This document shows, in pieces, positions 1 through 5,718 of a stretch of 7,138 nt of DNA. The stretch spans positions 1 to 7,138 of the forward strand of contig JAOZSP010000078.1 of assembly GCA_029939615.1 (NCBI GenBank), written 5' to 3'. The position numbers and the translations under genes were made by a program. Numbering within the stretch: position 1 is the first letter of the stretch; each line of letters starts with the position of its first letter. The stretch comes from Candidatus Izemoplasma sp. (GTDB taxonomy: Bacteria > Bacillota_I > Bacilli_A > Izemoplasmatales > Izemoplasmataceae). The notes under the pieces are model-generated. The model searched no databases. It was not told the DNA's origin and saw only the letters and a list, made by a program, of their open reading frames with translations.

Positions 1-400
1 AGCAAACTGTAGTGTGACTATTAGTGATAAACTAGTAAACAGTCCAGTAATAAGTACTCCTGATTCAATAATAGTTATGAATAAACCATCATTAGCTAAA
101 TTTATGCCTAAGTTACCAAAAAACGGTAATTTATTCTTAAATTCATCATTAGTTAAAGATGGAGAAGTTAGAGACGATATTAATGTTTACAAAATAGAAG
201 CAAATGACTTGGCAAAAAGTATTGGTAACGCTAAAGTAGCTAACATGGTGATGTTAGGTGCTTATCTTGAAGTAACTAAATTATTTACAGATGATGAAGT
301 AATTGGAGTTCTTAAGAAGAAATTTACAGGTGAAAAAGCTAAATTAATTGATATTAATAAGACAGCTTTGGAAATAGGAAGAAAAACTGTTATAAAATAA
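1..400 (+). CDS. 2-oxoacid:ferredoxin oxidoreductase, gamma subunit (VorC/KorC type), 5'-truncated
   Basis: This is the C-terminal part of the gamma subunit of a 2-oxoacid:acceptor oxidoreductase. These cytoplasmic enzymes oxidatively decarboxylate a 2-oxoacid to acyl-CoA and reduce ferredoxin. The frame is open to the window edge, with the first full codon at base 2, and reads ANCSVTISD, which matches the conserved GGTANCSVIISD stretch of the family. It continues with PDSIIVMNKPSLAKF and NSSLV, also typical. The GTG at 14 is therefore the internal Val of CSV, not a start. About 130 residues remain of a usual 180 or so, so roughly 50 are upstream. The stop lies 12 nt before ptb, so the two are almost certainly co-transcribed. 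Substrate cannot be read from this subunit. The ptb-buk neighbours favour branched-chain 2-oxoacids (VOR) over 2-oxoglutarate or pyruvate, but that is inference. Confidence 0.88.
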   Translation, partial: ANCSVTISDKLVNSPVISTPDSIIVMNKPSLAKFMPKLPKNGNLFLNSSLVKDGEVRDDINVYKIEANDLAKSIGNAKVANMVMLGAYLEVTKLFTDDEVIGVLKKKFTGEKAKLIDINKTALEIGRKTVIK

Positions 401-412
401 GGAGTGGGAATT

Positions 413-1312
413 ATGTTTCGTAATTTCACACAAGTAGTTGATTATGCTAGGAAATTAGAAACGAAAGATTTAATCGTATCAAGTCCGGAAGATACTTCGT
501 TCTTAATTGCGATAAATGATGCTTATGAAATGGGTCTTATTCGTCCTGTTTTAGTTGGTGACAAAAAAAGAATATTAGATTTATTTATGGAACTTGGGAT
601 TAGTAAAAAAGGTTATGAAATATATAATGCAATTGATAAAAAAGATGCTGCATTAATGAGTGTTAAACTAGTTAGCAAACATGAAGATGCAATCTTAATG
701 AAAGGTCTAATCCAAACAGATACAATTTTAAAAGAAATATTTGATAAAAAACATGGATTATTTACAGGATCATTTCTATCACATATTGGTGTTTTAGAGA
801 TTCCAAGTTATCATAAATTACTATTTATTAGTGATGCAATTTTAAATATTTTGCCAACAGAAAAAGAGAAGGTAAAAATAATTAATAATACTTATACTTT
901 TGTAACAAGCTTAGGTATCTATAAACCTAAAATTGCGTTGGTAAGTGCTATTGAAATTGTTAATGAAGACATAAAATCAACTGTGGAAGCAAAAAACATT
1001 GTTGAATTATTACGCGAAAACAAAGAATATTACATTGGTGGACCTATGAGTATTGATATTGCTGTAAGCCATGAAGCTGCGACAACAAAGGGAATTAATC
1101 ATGTTGTTGCTGGAGATGCAGATATATTAATCTTTCCGAATATCGAATCAGGAAATACATTTTACAAATCAACAATATTCTTTGCGAATGCAACCACCGC
1201 AGGATTAATATTAGGCGCATCAAATCCAATTGTTTTAACATCAAGAAGTGACTCTTATCGTTCAAAATTATATTCAATTGCACTTGCAGTAGTTAGTACG
1301 GATATATTATGA
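413..1312 (+). CDS. ptb: phosphate butyryltransferase (phosphotransbutyrylase)
   Basis: The enzyme converts butyryl-CoA (or a branched acyl-CoA such as isobutyryl-CoA) plus phosphate into acyl-phosphate and CoA. It is a cytoplasmic member of the phosphate acetyl/butyryltransferase family. The protein has 299 residues, the normal Ptb length. Conserved C-terminal blocks are visible: YIGGPMSIDIAVSHEAA (about 207-223), AGDADIL (233-239), PNIESGN (242-248) and LTSRSDS (275-281), followed by the SIALAV end. I chose ATG at 413 because AAGGAG at 399-404 sits 8 nt before it. The in-frame GTG at 404 overlaps that Shine-Dalgarno and would leave no site of its own. The stop TGA overlaps the buk start as ATGA, so the pair is translationally coupled. 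The oxidoreductase subunit upstream would supply its acyl-CoA. Chain-length preference cannot be judged from sequence. Confidence 0.95.
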   Translation: MFRNFTQVVDYARKLETKDLIVSSPEDTSFLIAINDAYEMGLIRPVLVGDKKRILDLFMELGISKKGYEIYNAIDKKDAALMSVKLVSKHEDAILMKGLIQTDTILKEIFDKKHGLFTGSFLSHIGVLEIPSYHKLLFISDAILNILPTEKEKVKIINNTYTFVTSLGIYKPKIALVSAIEIVNEDIKSTVEAKNIVELLRENKEYYIGGPMSIDIAVSHEAATTKGINHVVAGDADILIFPNIESGNTFYKSTIFFANATTAGLILGASNPIVLTSRSDSYRSKLYSIALAVVSTDIL

Positions 1313-2373
1313 AAACACTAGTGATTAATCCGGGTAGTACTTCTACAAAAGTAGCACTATTTGATGAGTTAAAATTAGTAATAAAAGAAACGATAAGACA
1401 TAGTTCTAAAAAACTTCAAAAATATGACGATTTGTATGAACAAACACCGTTTAGAAAAAAAGTTATTCTGACATTCTTAAAAAAGAATAATATTGATATA
1501 AAATCAATAGATAGTTTTATTGGTCGTGGTGGATTAATGAAACCTGTTAAATCTGGAATTTACGAAGTGAATAATAAAATGGTTGAAGACTTGTCAACAT
1601 GTAAATATGGTGTACATGCGAGTAATCTAGGCGGCATTTTAGCTAGAGAACTTGCTGATCAAGTCAGTAAAAAGTCATATATTGCTGATCCTGTAGTTGT
1701 TGACGAAATGAGTAGTGTAGCAAAAATTTCTGGACTTAATGGTATTAGTAGAAGACCTTTGTGGCATACGCTAAATCAAAAAGCCGTCGCAAGAAGGTAT
1801 GCTGAATCACTAGGTAATAAATATGAACAAATGAATTTTATTGTTGCTCATTTGGGTGGCGGAATTAGTGTCGGATTGCATAAACGAGGTAGAGTAACAG
1901 ACGTTAATAACGCACTTGATGGCGATGGACCGTTTACACCAGAAAGAACTGGTGGTTTACCAGTTTCTGGAGTTTATGAATTGGCTCTTAGCGGGCAATA
2001 TTCTTTGAAGCAATTACGAAAACTAAATCATGGTTTTGGTGGTCTTGTATCGTATTTAAATACAAGCGATGCAGAAGAAGTTAGTGTTATGATTAGTGAA
2101 GGACATGTAATGGCTAAACGGGTTATGAAGGCAATGGTTTATCAAATTGCAAAGGAAATTGGTAGTTTGTACGCTGTTACTCGTGGTAATTTAGATGCTA
2201 TAATTATTACTGGTGGATTAGCTTATAACAACGATGTAATGCAATTATTGCTTGAGTATTTAGATCACTTAGGAAAAGTAATTGTCTTTCCTGGTGAAGA
2301 TGAGCTTGAAGCTTTGAACTACAACGTGTATAATTTACTTATAGGTAAGATAGAACTAAATAATTATATTTAA
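1309..2373 (+). CDS. buk: butyrate kinase (branched-chain fatty-acid kinase type)
   Basis: Butyrate kinase transfers phosphate from butyryl- or isobutyryl-phosphate to ADP, giving free acid and ATP. It belongs to the acetokinase branch of the ASKHA fold. At 354 residues it has the usual length. The N-terminal phosphate loop INPGSTSTK is at 6-14, GRGG at 72-75, the HLGGG block at 181-185, the acetokinase-type D-G-D-G-PFTPERTGG stretch at about 204-216, and the adenosine-site TGG at 301-303. The PGEDELEAL tail signature is at 328-336. Its ATG overlaps the ptb TGA by the ATGA arrangement, and only a poor Shine-Dalgarno precedes it, which suggests reinitiation by ribosomes finishing ptb. With ptb and the upstream oxidoreductase it completes a substrate-level phosphorylation route. 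The buk versus branched-chain kinase assignment depends on the substrate and is not resolved here. Confidence 0.95.
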   Translation: MKTLVINPGSTSTKVALFDELKLVIKETIRHSSKKLQKYDDLYEQTPFRKKVILTFLKKNNIDIKSIDSFIGRGGLMKPVKSGIYEVNNKMVEDLSTCKYGVHASNLGGILARELADQVSKKSYIADPVVVDEMSSVAKISGLNGISRRPLWHTLNQKAVARRYAESLGNKYEQMNFIVAHLGGGISVGLHKRGRVTDVNNALDGDGPFTPERTGGLPVSGVYELALSGQYSLKQLRKLNHGFGGLVSYLNTSDAEEVSVMISEGHVMAKRVMKAMVYQIAKEIGSLYAVTRGNLDAIIITGGLAYNNDVMQLLLEYLDHLGKVIVFPGEDELEALNYNVYNLLIGKIELNNYI

Positions 2374-2397
2374 GGATGCCGGAAACGACACCCTTTT
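2372..2397 (+). terminator. weak hairpin with GAAA loop after buk
   Basis: Bases 2372-2381 can pair with 2386-2395 around a GAAA (GNRA) tetraloop, starting inside the buk stop codon. As + strand RNA there are two A-C mismatches (2376/2391 and 2379/2388). Only four T follow (2394-2397). It could be a leaky terminator or an RNA processing or stability element separating ptb-buk from the membrane protein. It is not a convincing full terminator. No clear promoter lies between it and the next gene, so read-through is likely. Confidence 0.35.
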
Positions 2398-2425
2398 AAT
2401 ATATAAAAAACTTTAGGAGGTTTTT

Positions 2426-3967
2426 ATGGATTTTGGGATTTTAGAGATTTTTAGTCATTTATTATTGACACTTGCAATGTTACTTGTAGTTATATTAATT
2501 GCAAGATCAGTAGTAGCAGGAACAAAGTATTCACCAATTTTGATTATAGTGTTATTTGGTCTTGGATTAGGAGTGATTTTTAAAGCTACTGATTTAGCTA
2601 CAGCTGGATTAAGTGAGTTTCCTGTTGTTGGTTTAACAGGAACAACAACAATAATCGCCTTAATTGTTACATTTTTTGTTGGTGGACAAAAACTTAGAAA
2701 TACTTTTTGGAACCCTAAATTTTCAAAAGAAGACGATGTAGTTTTAAATGATGAAGAAGTAATCTTAGGAACAAAAGGAACACAATTAGTATTTATTACA
2801 CGTGCATTTTTTATTTTAATTGGAATTCAATCTGTTTTTAGAATTATTTTCCCACCAGTTACACCTAGTATATTAGATGGATTTTATCCGTTATTAGCAT
2901 TTTTTGGAATTGCCGCTGCAATTATTTTAATTGATAGTAAAGCAATAATAAAAGATAAAAGGGTATATTTGTCAAGAGGTATATTAGAATTAATAGTTAT
3001 ATTATTGGTATTAGTTTTAGGAAAAATTGTTGCAGATGCGATTAATCCTCTAATCGCATTACCACAAATTTTCTTTGCAATGTTAATTTCTAGTGGGCTT
3101 GGTATGTTCTTCAGTGATTGGAGACCAGGACCAACAATGAGAAGTTTATTATTTGGAGGAATTCCAGTTGTACTTGCTGGTGTATTTATCGTAGGTGGAA
3201 CAAGATTGATGGAAGCATTCGCTCTTGATGGAATGGTACAAGTAATGGCTTATGGTTTCTTTGGACAATTATTCTGGATGTTTGTAGGAATTGCATTACT
3301 AGTATTTATTGGTAAATCGAATAAAGTAGATATATTAGCTCCTGGTATGGCAGGTAGTTTATCACATAGTGGATTAACTGGTGCTTGTACAGCTGGAGAT
3401 TTAGGAGACGTTGCAGCTGAACGTGCTCCAATTATGATTAATATTCCATTCTTTGGACATTTATTTGTTTTTACAATTTTAGCTTTAAGTGTTGATAACA
3501 AAGGTTTATTACTAGTCCCAGCATTAATAGTTGTTGCTATAGGGGGAGTGTTAACTTATTTCTCACTTACAACATTGCGCAAAGCAGAAAATGTTGAAAG
3601 ACAAGAGATTAAAGGATTAATATTATTCTCTATTGGTTGGCAATTAGTAGCTGTATTTGGAGGATTTACAATGCTTCATCTTGCAGGACTAAATCTAGAA
3701 AATGCTGCTTTGGCAAACAGTAGTGCAATAAGTCATTTTGGACTGTTTGCAGCTACTCAAGGTGGAATGTTTGAATCAGTAAGTGCTGATGTTAGTTCTG
3801 TTGGGTTAATATCATTTATTTTCGCAATGCCATTCTTAATTCATCCTTTAGTATTTGGTATGTTTGGTAAAGCAATGAGTAATGATGGTAAAATGCCAAT
3901 TAAGATATTATCAATTTTAGCAAGCTTAGGTGTTTTAGGAGTTATATTCACACTAGTTTTCTTATAA
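2426..3967 (+). CDS. polytopic membrane protein, possible divergent GltS-like carrier
   Basis: This is a 513-residue integral membrane protein with about 13-14 hydrophobic segments, roughly at residues 7-27, 35-54, 66-87, 120-141, 151-170, 183-203, 209-229, 240-258, 270-296, 337-355, 358-380, 396-416, 457-480 and 492-513. There is no signal peptide. A loop at about 88-118 is charged and probably cytoplasmic. The start is firm: AGGAGG at 2415-2420 lies 5 nt before ATG. I do not recognise the family with certainty. By eye, LGKIVADAINPLIALPQ...SSGLG (198-225) and GKSNKVDILAPGMAG...AGDLGDVAAERAP (296-335) resemble the second half of sodium/glutamate symporter GltS, with GK, LP and Gly-rich re-entrant positions matching. 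The GltS GGHGT motif is not visible, and the last 130 residues or so would be additional. Being downstream of ptb-buk suggests transport of an amino acid, 2-oxoacid or product acid. That is inference. Confidence 0.6.
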   Translation: MDFGILEIFSHLLLTLAMLLVVILIARSVVAGTKYSPILIIVLFGLGLGVIFKATDLATAGLSEFPVVGLTGTTTIIALIVTFFVGGQKLRNTFWNPKFSKEDDVVLNDEEVILGTKGTQLVFITRAFFILIGIQSVFRIIFPPVTPSILDGFYPLLAFFGIAAAIILIDSKAIIKDKRVYLSRGILELIVILLVLVLGKIVADAINPLIALPQIFFAMLISSGLGMFFSDWRPGPTMRSLLFGGIPVVLAGVFIVGGTRLMEAFALDGMVQVMAYGFFGQLFWMFVGIALLVFIGKSNKVDILAPGMAGSLSHSGLTGACTAGDLGDVAAERAPIMINIPFFGHLFVFTILALSVDNKGLLLVPALIVVAIGGVLTYFSLTTLRKAENVERQEIKGLILFSIGWQLVAVFGGFTMLHLAGLNLENAALANSSAISHFGLFAATQGGMFESVSADVSSVGLISFIFAMPFLIHPLVFGMFGKAMSNDGKMPIKILSILASLGVLGVIFTLVFL

Positions 3968-3975
3968 AAAAAATG

Positions 3976-4003
3976 AACTACGATTAATTCGTAGTTTTTT
4001 TTT
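3976..4003 (+). terminator. intrinsic terminator after the membrane protein
   Basis: An 8-bp perfect stem (3976-3983 with 3989-3996) closes a 5-nt loop and runs into nine T (3995-4003). It begins 9 nt after the stop codon. An A-tract precedes the stem (3966-3973), so the element may also terminate transcription arriving from the opposite strand. It closes the oxidoreductase-ptb-buk-carrier unit. Confidence 0.88.
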
Positions 4004-4016
4004 GGAAAAATATGAT
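3988..4016 (+). promoter_or_regulatory. probable promoter of the exonuclease gene
   Basis: TATGAT at 4011-4016 is a good -10 box. The best-placed -35, TTCGTA at 3988-3993 (17-nt spacer), matches TTGACA poorly and lies inside the right arm of the preceding terminator. Transcription would start near 4023, just before the Shine-Dalgarno at 4028, giving a leader of about 16 nt. This placement makes the upstream ATG at 4012 untranslatable from this transcript. Confidence 0.5.
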
Positions 4017-4038
4017 AAAATTAAAACGAGGTGGTTTT

Positions 4039-4542
4039 ATGAAATATGTGGTATTTGATATCGAAACAACCGGTCTTAGTACATCAAAAGATCGAATAAT
4101 TGAAATTGGAGCAGTAAAAGTAGAAGACGGAATTATTCTCGAAGAGTTTTCAATGTTCATAAATCCTGGGATTCATATTCCTGATCATGTTTCATTAATC
4201 AATAATATTTATGATGATATGGTTGAAGACGCTTTTTTACCAGGAGTTGTACTATATAAGTTCCATCAATTTATAAAACATGTTGATTTTCTTATAGGAC
4301 ATAATGCTAAAAGATTTGATTATCCATTTTTAGAAAGTGAATTTGATCGTTATTTTGTTAAATTTAATCCTTTTCAAGTAAAGGATACAATGTTGGTAGC
4401 AAGAGCCAAAATGAGAGGGTTAAGAAGCTATTCATTAGCTGCTTTATGCGAAGTATTTAATATAGAGAATAAAGACGCACATAGAGCGCTTAGTGATGTT
4501 TATGCTACTCATCTTGTATATCTAGAATTACTAAAAAGATAA
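4039..4542 (+). CDS. DnaQ/PolC-like 3'-5' exonuclease (DEDDh family)
   Basis: This is a free-standing 167-residue exonuclease of the DEDDh family, related to the epsilon/PolC proofreading domain. It should remove nucleotides from DNA or RNA 3' ends with two metal ions. All catalytic motifs are present: Exo I VFDIETTGL with D7 and E9, Exo II IGHNAKRFDYPFL with D94, and Exo III AHRALSDVYAT with H148 and D153. It is a single domain with no polymerase, BRCT or helicase part. The start at 4039 is chosen because GAGGTGG at 4028-4034 precedes it at good spacing. The ATG at 4012 lies in the likely -10 box and lacks a ribosome binding site. It probably begins its own unit after a terminator. Role in proofreading, repair or RNA trimming cannot be told from sequence. 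Confidence 0.9.
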   Translation: MKYVVFDIETTGLSTSKDRIIEIGAVKVEDGIILEEFSMFINPGIHIPDHVSLINNIYDDMVEDAFLPGVVLYKFHQFIKHVDFLIGHNAKRFDYPFLESEFDRYFVKFNPFQVKDTMLVARAKMRGLRSYSLAALCEVFNIENKDAHRALSDVYATHLVYLELLKR

Positions 4543-4546
4543 CTAC

Positions 4547-4582
4547 ACGCTTCGTTGGTATTATACTAACGAGGTGTTTTTT
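4547..4582 (+). terminator. hairpin plus T6 that contains the next gene's Shine-Dalgarno
   Basis: Bases 4547-4560 pair with 4564-4577 in an uninterrupted 14-bp helix (three G-U pairs: 4549/4575, 4551/4573, 4557/4567) with a 3-nt TTA loop, followed by T 4577-4582. It starts 5 nt after the exonuclease stop and has the form of an intrinsic terminator. The GAGGTG ribosome binding site of the following gene (4571-4576) is wholly within the descending arm, and its ATG (4583) follows the T-run directly. The element could therefore terminate, mask translation, or both. Confidence 0.75.
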
Positions 4583-4954
4583 ATGAACTGTAAACTTTGT
4601 GGTGAGGATTTATATAAAAGCTTAACATTTTATAATCTATTTAAGTATAACTATTATATTCATAAAGAATGTGAAGAAAAAGCGAATAGAATAGAGGATT
4701 ATATCGTATTTCCTCTTTTAGATAAAATGGTGATGTATGACTACATATTTGAAGAAAAACACGAGGAAAGTGATGAAGATTATTTATTCACAAAATACGC
4801 GAATGTTCTATTTGAGAGAGCTTTAAGTAATGGGAAGTGGTCAATCATCGTATATATTGATGATTCCATAGATAATGAAACAATGATACTCACAATAAAA
4901 CTAGCTGAAGAAAAAATTGTGTTCTTGAGTATCTTTAATGAGAATTTTTTATAG
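4583..4954 (+). CDS. small ComFC-like protein lacking the phosphoribosyltransferase core
   Basis: This is a 123-residue acidic protein, probably cytoplasmic. Start ATG 4583 is set by GAGGTG at 4571-4576 with 6-nt spacing. GTG 4574 lies within that site and is not a start. The N terminus, MNCKLCGEDLYKSLTFYNLF, with C3-x2-C6 and H27-x2-C30, resembles the zinc-binding head of ComFC/ComF proteins. MYDYIFE (51-57) resembles the following ComFC segment. The C-terminal WSIIVYIDDSIDNETM (86-101) lines up with the ComFC PRPP loop, which normally reads VDD-x-TTGAT: D93-D94 remain but TTGAT is gone. ComFC is usually about 190-240 residues, so around 80-100 residues of the middle are absent. Its position directly before hpf matches the comFC-hpf order of Firmicutes. 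No known function can be assigned. PRPP binding is unlikely. An unrelated zinc-binding small protein remains possible. Confidence 0.6.
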   Translation: MNCKLCGEDLYKSLTFYNLFKYNYYIHKECEEKANRIEDYIVFPLLDKMVMYDYIFEEKHEESDEDYLFTKYANVLFERALSNGKWSIIVYIDDSIDNETMILTIKLAEEKIVFLSIFNENFL

Positions 4955-4971
4955 ATTTATGAAAATAATCA

Positions 4972-4993
4972 ACTAATTTACATTAGTATTTTT
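4972..4993 (+). terminator. weak possible terminator after the ComFC-like gene
   Basis: A 6-bp stem (4972-4977 with 4982-4987) with loop TTAC is followed, after one A, by five T (4989-4993). The stem has only two G-C pairs, so it is weak. It lies just upstream of the hpf promoter and may only partly separate the two units. Confidence 0.35.
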
Positions 4994-5022
4994 GTTAGAA
5001 AATTTTGGAACTATGGTATAAT
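4992..5022 (+). promoter_or_regulatory. extended -10 promoter of hpf
   Basis: A consensus TATAAT at 5017-5022 is preceded directly by TGG, forming an extended -10. The best -35, TTGTTA at 4992-4997, has a long 19-nt spacer, and the extended -10 may compensate. Transcription would start near 5029, about 25 nt before the hpf ATG. It looks like a housekeeping sigma promoter. I see no stress-sigma type motif. Confidence 0.65.
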
Positions 5023-5053
5023 AAAAATATAGAATAAAAAGGGAGTTGAGATA

Positions 5054-5593
5054 ATGAAAGTACAAGTACGTGGTAAAAATGGTTTTGAAGTAACAAGTGC
5101 AATTGAGTCTTACGCTGTTGATAAGCTAGAAAAAGTTGAAAGATATTTCAAAGAAGAGCTAGACGCGTTTGTTGTTTGCAAAATCTACAAAGATCATCAC
5201 AAAGTAGAAGTTACAATCCCTACGAAGTACTACACAATGCGTGCAGAAGTTGGTAATGACGATATGTATGCTGCTATTGATTTAACAATTGATAAGTTAG
5301 AGTCCCAAATTCGAAAGCATAAATCTAAAATTACTAGAAGCCTTCAAAAGAAAGATGGAGTTAGTGAATTGTTTACTGAAACTTTAGATTTAGAAGCTCT
5401 AGAAAGAGAATTAGTAGCAAGTCCTGTTAGAAAGAAAAGTATTGTTCTAGAAGAAATGAGCATTGAAGAAGCACTAACTGCACTAGAAATGTTAGGACAT
5501 GATTTTTACATTTTTAAAAATGAAAATTCAAAACAAACAAACGTTGCTTATTTAAGAAATGATGGTAAGTACGGTGTTATAGAAACAGAGTGA
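5054..5593 (+). CDS. hpf: long-form ribosome hibernation promoting factor
   Basis: This 179-residue long HPF (S30AE/RaiA family) binds the 30S decoding region and dimerises 70S ribosomes into inactive 100S particles under slow growth. The N-terminal S30AE domain covers about residues 1-100: MKVQVRGKNGFEVT at the start, HHKVEVTIP mid-domain, and the highly conserved DDMYAAIDLTIDKLESQIRKHKSKI. A short linker leads to the C-terminal dimerisation domain (about 125-179) with MSIEEALTALEMLGHDFYIFKN and NVAYLRNDGKYGVIE. The presence of both domains defines the long form. GGGAG at 5041-5045, 8 nt before ATG, supports the start. It has its own extended -10 promoter and a strong terminator, so it is probably monocistronic. 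It sits before secA as in Bacillus and many other Firmicutes. Confidence 0.97.
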   Translation: MKVQVRGKNGFEVTSAIESYAVDKLEKVERYFKEELDAFVVCKIYKDHHKVEVTIPTKYYTMRAEVGNDDMYAAIDLTIDKLESQIRKHKSKITRSLQKKDGVSELFTETLDLEALERELVASPVRKKSIVLEEMSIEEALTALEMLGHDFYIFKNENSKQTNVAYLRNDGKYGVIETE

Positions 5594-5596
5594 TTT

Positions 5597-5622
5597 AAAA
5601 TGCGCTTCGGCGCATTTTTTTT
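5597..5622 (+). terminator. intrinsic terminator of hpf
   Basis: A 9-bp perfect stem (5597-5605 with 5610-5618) closes a TTCG loop with a C-G closing pair, the extra-stable UUCG tetraloop. The T-run is 5615-5622, and the A-run in the left arm mirrors it. It starts 3 nt after the hpf stop. Confidence 0.93.
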
Positions 5623-5637
5623 GAGTATAGTTATATA

Positions 5638-5671
5638 TATAATTTTAATTATATTTATAATTTTAATTATA
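5638..5671 (+). repeat. two identical tandem palindromes upstream of secA
   Basis: TATAATTTTAATTATA occurs twice without change, at 5638-5653 and 5656-5671, in direct orientation with an 18-bp period. Each copy is itself a dyad: 7-bp perfect arms (TATAATT/AATTATA) around a central TT. The second copy overlaps the expected -35 region of the secA promoter. This arrangement resembles a double operator, but pure A/T content makes chance or a DNA-curvature/UP-like role possible. Confidence 0.6.
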
Positions 5672-5690
5672 GAGCTATTTGTGATATGAT
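5662..5690 (+). promoter_or_regulatory. probable promoter of secA
   Basis: TATGAT at 5685-5690 with an upstream TG at 5682-5683 makes an extended -10. At a 17-nt spacer the -35 would be TTTAAT (5662-5667), a weak match located inside the second palindrome. The start would be near 5697, about 22 nt before the secA ATG. The preceding hpf terminator makes an independent promoter necessary. Confidence 0.6.
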
Positions 5691-5718
5691 ATTTATGACT
5701 AAAAAGAGGTGGTATTAA

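Noticed and set aside
14..16. GTG as start of the first gene
   Set aside because: The frame stays open to base 2 and the upstream residues ANCS match the conserved family block, so this GTG is internal and the gene is truncated by the window edge.
404..406. GTG as ptb start
   Set aside because: It overlaps the AAGGAG Shine-Dalgarno that serves ATG 413 and has no site of its own.
1095..1283. Minus-strand reading frame of 62 codons
   Set aside because: It lies entirely inside ptb, has no recognisable domain, and the ptb frame is strongly conserved.
1310..1312. TGA read as tryptophan (Mycoplasma code)
   Set aside because: ptb and hpf both end naturally at TGA at family-typical lengths, and Trp codons in the window are TGG.
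3250..3501. Minus-strand reading frame of 83 codons
   Set aside because: It is antisense to the membrane protein and shows no family features. It arises from the codon bias of the + strand gene.
4574..4576. GTG as start of the ComFC-like gene
   Set aside because: It is part of the GAGGTG ribosome binding site. ATG 4583 is correctly spaced, and family similarity begins there.
5633..5671. Promoter boxes within the AT-rich palindromes themselves
   Set aside because: TATAAT strings occur in each copy, but the better extended -10 at 5682-5690 is correctly placed for secA, and A/T-rich DNA gives many chance matches.
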